DNA from: Phymatolithon calcareum
Taxonomy: Eukaryota > Rhodophyta > Florideophyceae > Hapalidiales
Direction: 5' to 3'
Assembly (NCBI GenBank): GCA_977006965.1
Contig: OZ345354.1
Coordinates: 1,426,001 to 1,490,000 of the forward strand
DNA: 64,000 bases
In this document: piece after piece, positions 31,154 to 42,313 of the stretch
Position numbering within the stretch: position 1 is the stretch's first letter
Layout: each line of letters begins with the position of its first letter
Program-made: the position numbers and the translations under genes
The notes under the pieces: model-generated
Databases searched by the model: none
The model's input: only the letters and a program-made list of their open reading frames with translations
Told to the model about the DNA's origin: nothing

Positions 31154-32683
31154 TCAAAGGGTAATCTCTACACTAGCCAGACTGTCCAGCAGCGCCGTGA
31201 GTGTATCCACGTTCGCACTTGCGTGTTTGATGAACCGCTCCCTCATCACGTTATTGCCATGATCTGATGCCAGCTCGATTGCACCGGGCGTATTTTCGGG
31301 CTCATTGAACAGAATGTGGAGCTCAGAGTTTGTCTTCCCAATCACTTCCAGCACGCGCACAAGTTTGTTCTCCAGTATTTGTAGTTGTGGTTGATCGCCG
31401 TGTTCATAGATGTACATAGAAGTGCATCTAATGCTGTTAAACACAGAGATGAGCACTACGGGGCTTTGTTTAGCAATGAAATACTAAAAACGAAGACATA
31501 GCGATGATCCTACGACTGAGAAGCAAGTTTACCCAACGTCAACGCCAACTATGACGACCGGACAAGCCCCAAATGGAGTAGCCCGTTAGTTGAAGCTCTC
31601 CAATTCGAACCACTCTTCAAGTCGCTCTAGTGTCTTCGTCATCTCTTTGTGCAGCTCCGGAAGGTATATCACATACAGTTTGTGCGCTCGCGAGTGCTTG
31701 TTGCTCAGATCTATGATATCCTTCTCTATCTACCGATTGATGGCTCCATCGAGCAACTTCTCATAGCTATTCTCGACTTCTTCAAATTCCGTCACCATTC
31801 CCTGCAGTCTGTTGTTCACCTCCGTGGACAGCGCATGCAATGGTTCCCAATACTCCCGCACCGCATCCTCCTCCTTGCCCGTTCGAATCGGCTCCGTCCG
31901 GTGCACCGCGTCGTCAAATTCTTTCAGAACATCTTCAATCTCCGGCTCACTGCTCTTTTTTCAAACGGTGTGAAGCGTGAGCTGACTCTCTTGTGGCGAA
32001 GCTTCCGGTGACGTTGTAATCCGCTCAACCGTCAGTGCAGTAGTGCTCGTGACTGTACGCGATTGTAGCAATGGCTTCGACGGATTCCTCTGTGCTGCAT
32101 CTGCCGCGGATGACGCGCCGCGACTGTTTGGCTTTCGCTCGTCTGCCTCTGGAGTCGGTCGTGGGGCTGGGTGCGACCGGAGCATTGCCCTCGGCGAACC
32201 CCTTTGTACTGCGACGTCTGTGGATGAAGCCCCACGAGAGTTCGGCTTCCTCTCGTCTGTCGCGGGGCTGGACGCCATTGCAACAATGCTTTCGACGGAT
32301 CTATCGGTGCTGCAGGTGCCGTAGATGAGGCGCCACGAGAGTTCTGCTTTTGCTCATCTGCTTTTGGAGTCCCTCGCGGGGCTGGACGCGACCACAGCAT
32401 CGGTATCGACGCAGCTCCATCGGACTTGAGCGACCTCGCGTTGGAAGAAGGTTGCTTGAAATGTGGTTTCTTCACCCCGAGATTGGAGACCGCATTTGGG
32501 GCAGTACGTGACCTGAGCATCGGCTCCAACCGCTCCCTTTCCGCCGTGGATGACATTCCCTTCGGTGATGTCTGTGACCTCGGCTTCCGCTTCTGCAGGC
32601 ATAGCTCTGATGCCGTCTTCGGAACTGGGCGTGATCAGAGCATCATCGCCGGCGGATCGGGAAAGTTGGAGTCGGTGTGCCAT
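31154..32683 (-). pseudogene. Broken gene: repeat-bearing N-terminus, helical C-terminus
   Basis: The minus strand starts at ATG 32683 (MAHRLQLSRSAGDD). It shifts frame before a block of imperfect repeats of about 35-40 residues (each with RPAPR..P.ADE.K.NSRGASS). It then shifts again and continues from about 31963 as a charged helical region (LKEFDDAVHRTEP ... VENSYEKLLDGAINR). An in-frame TAG at 31730-31732 interrupts this before it resumes (DIIDLSNKHSRAHKL ... LERLEEWFELESFN). A further protein-like frame covers 31154-31456. With two frame changes and a stop, it is probably a pseudogene. The ancestral product would have been a repeat-rich, coiled-coil protein of unknown role. Confidence 0.5.
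32060..32420. repeat. Coding minisatellite, about 100-117-bp units
   Basis: Units starting near 32064, 32181, 32283 and 32395 share the core GCCACGAGAGTTCGGCTT and flanking GGGGCTGGACGCGACC-like blocks. The units are diverged and vary in length by multiples close to codons. They encode the SRGASS-containing repeats of the broken gene on the minus strand. Confidence 0.72.
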
Positions 32684-32878
32684 GGGGCTTAAATAGGGGC
32701 CGTGCTTAGCTGGAGGCCGGCCTCGTTGAAGATATGCCTCTCTTGCGCGGAATCTTCATTGCATATCTAACGCCTGCTGAAATGTACTTGCGACCGAGAT
32801 TGAAGTGGCTATAGTATTCCCATTTGAGAGGATTTAATTTCACGCAATGCCCGAGCAGGGCATAGTGAAGTAAATGCA

Positions 32879-32944
32879 GCACGTACAATGAGGGAAATCT
32901 TTAAGTGTCAATTGATGCGAAGATTTCCCTCATCGTACGTGTGC
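32879..32944. repeat. Hairpin, 23-bp arms
   Basis: GCACGTACAATGAGGGAAA at 32879 is complementary to the segment ending CATCGTACGTGTGC, with one mismatch and a 2-nt bulge. The loop is about 18 nt. It lies about 195 bp upstream of the start of the broken gene on the minus strand. Confidence 0.85.
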
Positions 32945-33094
32945 GCAGATTAACCACGAAATTGTTCACAGGTCCAACATGAATTTTGGAGCTTCAACAA
33001 TTGTGACAAGAGCATGCCCTCGTGGATTTGACTACTTGATTACATACTCGATAAACATTTCGGAGCTGCAGCAGACTGGAAGTTGCCCAGGAGG

Positions 33095-33130
33095 GGATGT
33101 CCACCAACTAGTGGCAAGAGGTGGACATCC
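33095..33130. repeat. Short hairpin, 11-bp perfect arms
   Basis: GGATGTCCACC and GGTGGACATCC flank a 14-nt loop. The sequence is unrelated to the neighbouring hairpins. Confidence 0.75.
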
Positions 33131-33695
33131 TTGTTGCACGACATTTCCAATCAAATGACACGATCCCGCAGGGCGCATGTCTCTCGAATTCAAGCCGGGG
33201 CAAATTATGTAGAGAGCATAGAATGCGATTCCCCTTCTTTCACAGCATTGCCGTCCTCCCAGATGCACAGTGTCTCCGCAAGGGACACTTAACTTGTTCC
33301 TGATTTCATTTCTTTACATGAATCCCAGGCAACAAAGGTTCTGGTTTGCACTGTGCAAGTTCCGGGTGACTTTCGCCGCAGCGCATCGAACATAAGGAGA
33401 AATGCATGCCGCGTTATTTCGTCAAGGTTGCCTTCAACTTCTCGGCCTGCGAACTACTGCAGCTATACAATTGTTTCCCGTAACGCTTCGGTAGATTACA
33501 TAACGGCTATTGAAGAGAGTCGCAGTTGGGTGGGAATTGTTGCCATTATTGTCGCGGACCACGAGAAAAGAGAGCGCTTGTCGCGTTAAAGAGAGACTGA
33601 CGAGATAGTATACAATATATTATTTGTACAAAAATCGATGAGTCACGATCGGACACATGTGGCATGCAACGTCCATCGCTCTTTCCAATCACCTA

Positions 33696-34359
33696 TTAAG
33701 GAGTTGTCGACGAAGCATCGTCTTCCTCCACCTTATCCAAAATATATACATGCGCAGAGGACGCCCTCCACTTGCGGTACTGATGCAGCAGATGTCTAGC
33801 ATCGACGACAAAAAAGACGGCATAATGGGCCGCCATAAGCACTGAAAACGCAACCCCCGAAGCGACCTCTCTCGTCCCCTTCACAATTTCTCTTGGCGAT
33901 GAGCCGCTCAGCACGACCTTGCTACAGCTGATGATTCGCGACGCTATGCGCAATTCGTTCACAATACTGTTGTGAAAAATCAATTCATGTCAGTTCACAT
34001 GCCACAACAGGCGGAAAAATGGAACAAGAAAAGTGCACCACATACCGCCGGCCGATGAACAGCATGTAGGCAATATGGGCCCATCTTCGCCACGCCTTCG
34101 CGGAGAAAAGGAACGAGAAAGGATTCGGCGTGTATATCACGTGTGCGTACGGCTCGCGGCAAATCTCGCACGCCGCTGCAAGCCCTGTCGGAGTGCCCGC
34201 GCGCAGACGACGTTGCACCCATTCTTCCGCACAATGGGTATGCACGTAGCGCATCGTGCCCCTGCATGAACACGGTCGAATTAACACGGGAGGCGCGCCG
34301 CTGTGGCAGATTCGGCACAATCCACCGGCATATTCCGTAGAGTCATTGACGACAGGCAT
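33696..34359 (-). CDS. RING-CH (MARCH-type) membrane E3 ubiquitin ligase
   Basis: Membrane-anchored RING-CH ligases ubiquitinate membrane proteins and steer their trafficking or degradation. Exon 1 is 34359-34046. A 79-nt intron (33967-34045, GTATGT...CAACAG) is followed by exon 2, 33966-33696. The joined product is 194 aa. Residues 15-67 form a complete C4HC3 RING-CH: C15, C18, C30, C32, H40, C43, C64 and C67, with the family's PCSCRGTMRYVHTHC core and Trp47. Hydrophobic segments follow around the exon junction (AHIAYMLFIG) and in exon 2 (VAFSVLMAAHYAVFFVV), consistent with a small two-helix MARCH protein. Splicing is phase 2 and restores the frame exactly. It is divergent from the DUF2470 gene, 415 bp away. 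Confidence 0.86.
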
Positions 34360-34774
34360 GTCGACTGGGAGTGTTGCGGAAACGCAGAACGAACGAAAAG
34401 GGAAACAAGATTAGAAGAAAGTCCTTCGGCACACGCCTGCTCTTTTAACGAGCGCTACGGCAGTGCCGCTGCTTCGTCGCTCCCGAACGCAAGAGGCGGC
34501 TACGGCTTTGACGAAGAGTAGAGTCCCATCGATTTGTATGATTCACAATATGGAAGAAGGGGCTCAAATTATCATACCTTTCGTGTGCTGCTCCAGATCG
34601 TACATCATGATGGGGCGTATCATAAGTACGATGCATCCTCGCGAACGTGTTCCGAACGCAGACCTCTTGTGCTCATCGAGCTGATCGCGTTTCTGAGAAG
34701 TCACCAAGGAAAATCCCCCCGCTTGTTGGTCGTGAACACTAGTGAGCATTGGAAATCACGCTGTGTCGAAAACT
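34360..34774. promoter_or_regulatory. Bidirectional promoter region
   Basis: A 415-bp gap between the divergent RING-CH and DUF2470 genes. No specific element could be assigned. Confidence 0.35.
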
Positions 34775-35446
34775 ATGGCGAACGACGCGGGCAACACCAA
34801 TTATCGCCGAATTCTGGACCACATGAATGACGACCACTCCTCCAGCATTTGTGACTACGTTCGCTATTACGGCAAACTGGAATGCAGAGTGGACAATGTC
34901 GAGATGACTGATATATCTTTTGCAAGCATGACCGTAAAATACAGTATCGAGAAGAGTGAAACCATCACGATCCCTTTCATTCCTCCTCTCACGGACGGTT
35001 CCCAATTCCGAGATCGACTTGTCAGAATGGCAAATAAGGCAATTTTGTCCAGAATTCCAACTCCGGCGTTGCCGAACGTTCTTCTTTCAACCACATTAGT
35101 TGTGCTTCTGGCCCTGCATGGCATATGTGCATTTTGTACCGACGAAACGCGATCTTCTTTCCCAATTCCGTTTAGGACAGTGGTTGAAGCTAGTTGTCAA
35201 GCTTCAAACGTGATTTTCTTCAACTCTCTAAAAATCAAGCAAGTTGTATTCTTGGTGGCTGTGATGGTCCATGTTTTTGAAGGCTTGTACGTCGCGCAGA
35301 GAATCAGAAGTGCCACAGAAAGTAGTCAAATTTTCAGCCCGAGAGCGTTGTTCTGGATAGCACAAACCACCTTGGTTGGATTTCCGAGTCTTACCTTATT
35401 TCTGGCGAAACTGGAGCGCCTTGAGAAAAGGAAGAAGTCTGAATGA
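34775..35446 (+). CDS. DUF2470 / DUF4499-type membrane protein
   Basis: The N-terminal domain (residues of about 8-95) has the DUF2470 start pattern RRILDHMNDDHSSSICDYVRYYG. This fold is shared with the C-terminal part of HugZ-type heme-utilisation proteins and split-barrel flavin or heme binders. Three hydrophobic segments follow (NVLLSTTLVVLLALHGICAF, KQVVFLVAVMVHVFEGLYVA, and FWIAQTTLVGFPSLTLFLA). The middle one has the HVFE pattern of the DUF4499 family found with DUF2470 in fungi and algae. The frame extends upstream to a GTG; the first ATG, at 34775, gives 223 aa. A heme-related membrane role is possible from the family but not shown here. Confidence 0.72.
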   Translation: MANDAGNTNYRRILDHMNDDHSSSICDYVRYYGKLECRVDNVEMTDISFASMTVKYSIEKSETITIPFIPPLTDGSQFRDRLVRMANKAILSRIPTPALPNVLLSTTLVVLLALHGICAFCTDETRSSFPIPFRTVVEASCQASNVIFFNSLKIKQVVFLVAVMVHVFEGLYVAQRIRSATESSQIFSPRALFWIAQTTLVGFPSLTLFLAKLERLEKRKKSE

Positions 35447-36312
35447 ACGAAATGAAATAAAACTTTTCGCACTGAATGAGGGCAATTGAATCTGAGGGGA
35501 CATGAAGTGAACTTCAATATAATTTCTTCAATGATAATTGTTGTATTAACACGCAAGTCGCGAACAAAGGAAACCCAGTCTTTCAGCAAGTCAGCGTTCC
35601 CGAAGGCTTTCACTTTCGGACAAAGACAGGAATTTTAATTTAAGCCCGAGTAACATACAAAAAACGCTTCTGAAGCAAGAAGCGGCGACCATCTCGGTCT
35701 ACATGAAGCTCAAACGTACGCATTTAAAAGTGGTCAATGAAGAAAGAAATGGGGACTTTCTGCAATCACAGAGGCATCTGACGCAGTAATTTGGGCGCGT
35801 TTACATCGCTCTGGAATAACTCTGCTGCAAATCTCGTAGAAATATATGCTTTTGATGGCTCCAATGCTGTCGCCGTTATTCAGAAGTAATCAGGTCAATC
35901 AAAACAGTACAGCTGGATTTTCTACTCGTGCCTGTCCGGGGCACATTCACTTGGCACCTAGAAACCTGTGCGCGTAAAGGTTCGTGAGAAGATTTCCACA
36001 GAATTGTAATTAAATGGATTTATTGAGAGGTACCATGAGTCCCAACTGGAGGAAAGCAAGCGTGTATTCTAGTAGTCCCGAAAGTTTCATTTGCCTTAAT
36101 CAAAATTGCATATTATCATGTCAATGGCTCGAGCCACGTCCTTCTCTTCTGCAAGGGTTCATTAGTCTCCAGCCTCCCTGACAGCAGTATCCGGGAGCTC
36201 AGCTCCGCTATCTCCCTGTTGACATTTTATAAGCCCCTTCAAAGACGAAATGCTGGCCTCCATGCCCTATTCCTCCAGACCGTGTGGGTGGATAAATACG
36301 TTCACGTATTGC

Positions 36313-36365
36313 GTTGCCCTCAGAACATTCTTGACCTAGTAGGTCAAGGACGTCCTCAAGGCAAC
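36313..36365. repeat. Nested inverted repeat
   Basis: The inner core CTTGACCTAGTAGGTCAAG and outer GTTGCC/GGCAAC arms pair with an imperfect middle segment. Confidence 0.65.
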
Positions 36366-36600
36366 CCAACATGTATAGCCATTGCATCCCATGATCCTTG
36401 ACTGTGCAAGATATGTTGTCTCAACCAAATCCGTGCACCCCTGCAGAATCTGCTCTTGGAAAACGCACCCACCCGAGTGGCTATGTTCTTCAACGATGAG
36501 GTCTGATAGTTAAAACCATGAGCATGCCTTATAATTGAAAAACATGGCCATTCGGTTGTTTGCGAATTCCATGCATACACTCTTCAGGGAAGCATGGATG

Positions 36601-36734
36601 TGGCGGTCGGCAATTGTCATGGATCGTGCAAGGAATGAGCAGAAGATCAAGAACCTGCCCGCGGAAACTGCAAACAGATTCCACGGGCACCTTCCGCTCA
36701 TGACTCGCACTATCTGTGACAACTGCCGACCACC
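36601..36734. repeat. Long degenerate foldback, arms about 62 nt
   Basis: The left arm begins TGGCGGTCGGCAATTGTCA and the right arm ends TGACAACTGCCGACCACC. Internal segments (GAATGAGC/GCTCATGA and CCCGCGGAAACTG/CAGATTCCACGGGC) also pair in order. Roughly three-quarters of positions match. It is most likely an old MITE or a hairpin-RNA locus. Confidence 0.68.
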
Positions 36735-37994
36735 ACTGCCAGCCATGAAACTCGGGCCAGACTGCCAGCCCCACCGGGAAATCGCTCATCACCGCAGCGC
36801 GCATGGTACTCTTGATGAGACCTCTTGCTTGGGGTCCAACACCGCACATTTGCGTCTTGGCTTGGTTTTTTTGAAATTGGGTGAGCTCTCTCTGGTGCGA
36901 TGCCTAAGTCTAAGATGCGATCAGGATCGCAGCTTATAAGGGCGGGAGCGAGCGATTGCACACCCTACAAAAAAGGGGGGGGGCACTGACTGACACTAGA
37001 CTAATAGTACGTGGAGTGTTAGTCGGTGTCTGTGATTAATCCGTTGGTTCCTCTTGGAAGAGTCGTTCACCAGATCTAACTTCTCAGACGATTACTCGCA
37101 AAAATAACCAGCAATCTGTCCGTCCAGAAAATCATTGATCCCGGGCTAGAGGTCGGGCCACGGACGGCGGGTGTTGCCGGCGCATACTGCCGCTGCTGAT
37201 ACGGCCAATGATTTATGATTACGAGACTTTCTGTAATTCCGTTCCGCAAGAGTGTGCTTTATATTTTTGAGTTCCCAGTGTACAACGGCATTTAAAAAAT
37301 GCTTTTAGAAAAGCATTTTTCACTTTTCTAACGTTAGGTAACGTTATATAACTTAAAAAGCGTTATATAAGGTGTTAGATATTTCACTTTCAGCCTTACA
37401 GTGCATATGCCACCTTCTCCATCTTCTTGACGTCCAAACAGTATCATATCCAAAGCAATTTCATCTTTGAAGAAGAAGAAAAGAAGAATTTTATTTAAAA
37501 GTTACCAGCGCATCTGCTGTCTCTTGGGGCAACTTTTCATCTTTGACCTCGGCACCACTCATGTGTTTTTCCATGGAAATCTGTATCGGATCTCAAATTG
37601 ACTTTTTTTGGAGTATCGAAAACGGCAAAAAGATCTTGTTTATTCTTGATGTCAGTTAATTTAGGAATAAACAAGAAGATTTTATATTTTCGAAGAGCGA
37701 TGCCCAAAACGATCAGATCGGTCACATCACTTTCCCACATCGATAATCCATCAACTTACAGCTGGCACCAATGCGAAATTTTTGGTTGTTTAGTGTTTAT
37801 AGTACGTTACAGTGTACAATCGGGGAGCGGGAGCCGAGCGGAGGTGATCTAAATTTTATACTAAGTCGTAGTTAAATCGCCGGCATCGAGGCACCTCGAA
37901 AGCAAACTATTAACCACTTTTGGCCATTTCCAATTATCCAATTTGCGACTGGACTTTTGCGCAGTGTTGTAGCGACATCGAACGAATCCCGACG

Positions 37995-39635
37995 ATGAAT
38001 TATGGAGCCACATCGGAACCTGATCCTTACGACATGGAAGAAGGCGCCTTGCCAGACAGCGAAGAGCAAGGGGAAAGCGACCCGCTTATTCCCGAGACGG
38101 AAGAGGATCACGATGAAGTCATCACGGAAGAGTCTAGCAAAGGTCCGAACGCTCCCACGTTGGCCCCCGTCGGCACTCGTCTCAAGCGAAATGCCCAAGT
38201 CCAGTACAATCGTAAGTCTGCCTGTTCTTTTGACTTTCCTGTCATTTCCATTTCGTCCATCGTCACACTGCTCGCTGCTTTGCCTCAAGTGTTCAGACAC
38301 AGCTCCTTTTGCATAGTATCAGACCATGCTCCTTTTGCTTTGTGCTGCTTGTTGAATCGCTCGCCATTGTAGCTGACCCTCCGTTGATTTTTGCAACTTC
38401 GTTTCCTTCCGTCACTTTTATGTGGTAGCATACGACTGGCGAGGCACTCTCTTCGTCGTGCAGGGTCGGACGTATATCTCGCGTTCGTTTTATGTCGTCG
38501 GGCTTATCGGCTCCTTGTTGGTTGTGATGTCAGGCATTGCTGGAATCGGACTGCAAGACGACCGTGAATGTCGTGCATGGTGTTCACGTTTCGCGCTCGG
38601 CACGCAACCTCACCAATACATGGGTTTCATTCTCTTCCTTATTATGGCCTTCCGCAACAATGAGGCCTACCGAATGTATCAGTGTGGTCTTCTGGCCCAT
38701 TTCCGCTTTAAAGAGGCTTTGCGTCGCTTCGTCGATGCCGTGCTTAACCGTGTTCCGCGTGATGCTATCACCCACGAGCAACGTGCGCGTATCGTCGCCT
38801 TTGCTGTTGCATTTCCGTATGCTGTCACGGCCGATCTCCGCGAGGAGCGCTTTTACGGTGCGTTTTTAAGTTAATGCGTTGTGTTCATCCCTGCCTTATT
38901 TACGGCGATTATTCGATTATTCTGACATTTTGTTTTCACTTCTCTTTTTGGTTGTGCGACTCGAAGACAAAAACACTATCGAGCACCTGCTCAGTGCAGA
39001 GGACATGGAGGACCTCAAAAATGCTCCGACGATGCCACTTTACATCATTGAAAGTCTTGTTTCCATGGTGAACAAGTACATAGAACCGGTCGCAAGTGCA
39101 CCGGCTGTGAAGACAATGTACAAATCCATCGAGTCGCTCTATGGGCCTTACGGAGAGTGTGAGAAAATCAAAAACAATCCGTGTGCGTTTTCTTATGTCG
39201 CTCATCTCCGTCTGCTGCTCGTTGCGTACTTGGTCACACTTCCGCTAGCCATGGTGGAGCAAATGGGATGGTCCACGATTCCTGTGTGCTGGGTAATCTG
39301 CTACGGCTTGATGTCACTGGAGATGCTTGCTGTTGAGGGTACGTTTAAACCGTGTTTCTTCAATGTGCGGTGTCAACTAATTTTACTGACCTGAACGTTG
39401 TTTTGCTCTTTCGAAACACGCGCTACTGTTGTGAAATGAAGTTGAAAATCCTTTCGGACATGGCTCATCTGACCTGAGGTTGCACGAATTCAACTTGTTG
39501 ATCAAGGAGTCCCTTTTGGAGACTTGGAAACGGTGGCAGGAGAACCTGGGGGAGAAGATTGGCTCTGAAGATCGCTTGGAGAAATATGGGGAATTGCACT
39601 TGCCAGTTCGTCAGAGCCAGTGGTTCTATTGGTGA
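37995..39635 (+). CDS. Bestrophin-family anion channel 1 (four exons)
   Basis: Bestrophins form pentameric anion channels. Exons: 37995-38211, 38429-38857, 38967-39338 and 39442-39635. The introns of 217, 109 and 103 nt are GT-AG (GTAAGT, GTGCGT and GTACGT donors), all phase 1, giving about 403 aa. The frame opens earlier at a TTG; I use the first ATG. Family marks are the channel-domain start YDWRGTLFVVQG, AFRNNEAYRMYQCG, FAVAFPYAV, and near the end VENPFGHGSSDLRLHEF, matching the bestrophin/UPF0187 ENPFG..xNDL motif. The acidic N-terminus contains ESDPLI, an acidic dileucine (ExxxLI) motif of the kind used for endosome or vacuole sorting, so an endomembrane location is plausible. It is followed in tandem by a second, very different family member. 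Confidence 0.85.
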
Positions 39636-39974
39636 CCGTGGCCGATGTGGTGTCTGTCTATTGGAAATTTTTATCGAACATTGCCGAAGCAATTTTCATG
39701 TATTGGTAGGTATGTTGATCTGTACCAACACAGCTGTTTTCTTGTTGCGACGTCCAAGGCATTTTTTCGGAGTTGTACAGTACCGTAGGCCTGCAGTGTA
39801 TGGCCAAGAGTTCGTACCGTGTACCTCAGTGGTTGCACAGTATGATGAGCAATGAGTCGCTAGTAAAAATGTCCACAAATTTTGTATTCAGACGTGAGGC
39901 TCTGCGTACCCGACTGCCAAGGAATCGTTTTTATACTAAAGCATTATGTACTTTGACATCCATACCGCGGTTAC
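39636..39974 (+). other. Short gap between tandem bestrophin genes
   Basis: 339 bp with no gene; TGTACAGTACCG occurs at about 39775. Spacing this short between same-strand genes implies the second promoter lies here or within the first gene. Confidence 0.4.
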
Positions 39975-41383
39975 ATGCCGCCAGTGCGCGCATCAGAAGA
40001 ACTCAGACCCTCGCCCGTTGGTCTCCACCACCGGTGCATGAGCACGACACTTCTCTTCCAGTCGGCGTTCACGCCCCGGGCGCGAGGCTCGCCAGCCTAC
40101 GCTCTACGACTAGTTAATGCACAATGGAGATTCACCCCTGTGACCTCCTTGCCAGCGCGCCCGCGTTCCGCTCGCCTCACGCCGTGCGCTGGCCTGAAGC
40201 GACCCGAGCGCTACGACGCATCAGAATGGGCCAAGTCTCTGACGTCGCTTCCGCGCTCAATGATCCTCCGTCGTGTGGGCGGTCGAATTGTGCCCAATCT
40301 AGTGGTGGCTGCTGCGGTAACTGCGCTCTACTCCGGGCTTTGCGAAATATTGCCCGTAGCAGACCGCCTGAACGTGTCACCGCTGCCGCACACCTTTCTC
40401 GCTACAGCGATGAGTTTGCTTCTCGTTTTCCGCACAAACGCGGCGTATGACCGGTACTGGGAGGGGCGTAAGATGTGGGGCCGACTGATAAATATTTCAA
40501 GATCGATGGCCAGGCTTTGTGCTGGTTCTATGCCGGCACCGCATGCAAGAGTTGCCGGACGACTCATCGTGATGTACGCACATGCCCTTATGCATCACTT
40601 GCAGAGCAGACGCGAGGAAGAGCCATTTAGAACTCTGTGTGCGGGCGTGGCAGTGCCAGATGAATGGAGTAAGGCTACCTCTGTTGTAGCAATGCCGGGG
40701 GCGAAACATGTTGGGGATGACGTGGGCAGTTCGGGCGCCGCTGTTGCCATTGCCGAAGGCTGGAGCGGCGCTTGGGTACCGGGCTCACGACCGCTGCCGT
40801 CCGCGACGCGGCTCGCGGAGGTCATCAATGAAGCGAGAAATAAACCGCTTGAGATTATTGTGCAACTGGGGAAGGCGGTCAAGTTGTCGATGGAACACAA
40901 GGGTAAGTCGCAATATTTATGATTTTGCGGGAGCGATGTACCTGCAAGCGAATTGCTGACGTAATTGACGGAACATGTGATTGTTTGATGAGGATAGAGT
41001 CGGAAACTGGTACATGGACCAGTCACGAGGGCCAGTTCATGAACATTTCGATAGAACGGCAAATGCTGGAGCAGGCAATGAGCGATCTGATTGACATTAT
41101 GGGTGCATGTGAACGCATTGTTAAGTCGCCAGTACCACTGTCGTGGAGTCGACACACGTCGCGATTACTGTCCATATGGTCACTAACCCTCCCGTTTGTG
41201 TTGGTACCGTTGGAAGGCGTGCTTTGTATCCCTACTGTCGCTGTGATATGTTGGGGCATTTTCTCGATTGAGGAGATTGCACATATTCTGGAAGACCCCT
41301 TTTTGCAGCAGCGCTACTCGCTACCTCTGGAAGATCTTTGTAATACTATTGAGACAGACGTGTTGGGGCAGCTTATTCTATAG
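39975..41383 (+). CDS. Bestrophin-family channel 2 (UPF0187/VCCN1-like), two exons
   Basis: This is an anion channel of the bestrophin-like group that includes plant thylakoid VCCN1 and bacterial UPF0187 proteins. Exon 1 is 39975-40902 and exon 2 is 40998-41383. The 95-nt intron (GTAAGT...GATAG) is phase 1, and the product is 437 aa. The first 75 residues are rich in Arg, Ser, Ala and Pro, with almost no acidic residues, resembling a plastid or mitochondrial targeting peptide. Family marks are RSMILRRVGGRIVPNLVVA, LVFRTNAAYDRYWEGRKMWG, and at the end FSIEEIAHILEDPF with LEDLCNTIETD. Compared with its upstream neighbour, the channel motif is VFRTNAAYDRYWEG rather than AFRNNEAYRMYQCG. The two genes are therefore ancient paralogues, not recent duplicates. 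A second in-frame ATG at residue 22 could be the true start. Confidence 0.87.
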
Positions 41384-42313
41384 CACATGTTACATTTTTC
41401 CTTCTTAGATTTTGACAGGTTAATAGTTTTGCCACTAAAGCGCAATGTCATCGAGGCGATGCCGTGCGTGCCACTAGAGTTTGCTCAGAACTAGACTTAC
41501 GCGAAAGTGGGACTTGCAGCTATCATTTTGGCGACGTTGTGTCGCCTAGCCATCAACTTTTCATCCAGGCGATAGTTAGCGCTTGCAGAGACGGCCGGGA
41601 AGGCAACGAGTGGCTCAGGTGATATGAAGTTCATCGCACTAAATTGCTGGTGTCTTTGTGAATATCGCAGAGTCTGCTTTCGTAGAGCAAAGATTTCGGC
41701 ACAAACGCACTGTCACGATCGGTTTCAGATTACTTACATTGCTATGTCACAGCTTACTTGTTTACTTTCACTCTATTGTGCTTATAGGCAAGGGACAACG
41801 GCGGCAGTAATAGCTGGGGACGAGGGCGCCGAACATAATACATCTGCAGCAGGCATAGCTAATACCGCAAGGGATCCGGTCCAAATTGTAATAATATCAA
41901 TTCCCTCAACTGTCTCCTTTCTACCCTCATCCCCAGAACGGAGCTCAAGTACGACTTGACAACGCGTCTAACGAGCAGATAATGTCAGGCATTCCCGCCC
42001 CAGTATTTTCGAATATCCTGACAGAAACCAACTGAAGTATAGTGCAGCCGCAGCGCAAAATACTCTTCCATCTCAATTTGCACCAGCCTTTGCCATTGGT
42101 CATCATGTCGACATCTAGCTTTCCATCACTGGCAAAAAATTAAAATGGGCGCATGTTGTGCACAGCGGATCGCTCATAGTCAAAAACTGTGCAGTAGTAC
42201 AGCAATCTGGATATGGGAAAGTAGCTTCCGTTGTTTCTAGCCCGGTTATACTTTCGCGAGATATTGAACGACATTTCAAGCCGTGATGTCGCTATTCAGA
42301 CTTTGCTTCCACG
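41384..42313. other. Intergenic, no gene recognised
   Basis: About 930 bp with no supported coding or repeat feature. Confidence 0.45.

Larger units (their letters stand above)
32684..33695. other. Intergenic with two hairpins
   Basis: No gene is seen between the broken repeat gene and the RING-CH gene. Hairpins lie at 32879-32944 and 33095-33130. Confidence 0.5.
35447..37994. other. Intergenic, foldbacks only
   Basis: No supported gene lies in these 2.5 kb. They hold a palindromic segment at 36313-36365, a long degenerate foldback at 36601-36734 and a G-run near 36975. AT-rich palindromic sequence lies around 37290-37380 (CGTTATATAA repeated in inverse order). The 134-codon frame at 36535-36939 lies over the foldback and is not accepted. 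Confidence 0.5.

Noticed and set aside
34021-34360. Plus-strand frames over the RING-CH gene
   Set aside because: The minus strand has a full C4HC3 array and an intron that restores frame exactly; the plus-strand frames are shadows.
36535-36939. 134-codon plus-strand frame
   Set aside because: It covers a long foldback, so the open frames on both strands there are by-products of the inverted repeat.
37920-37994. Upstream extension of bestrophin gene 1
   Set aside because: Begins at TTG; the first ATG in frame is 37995.
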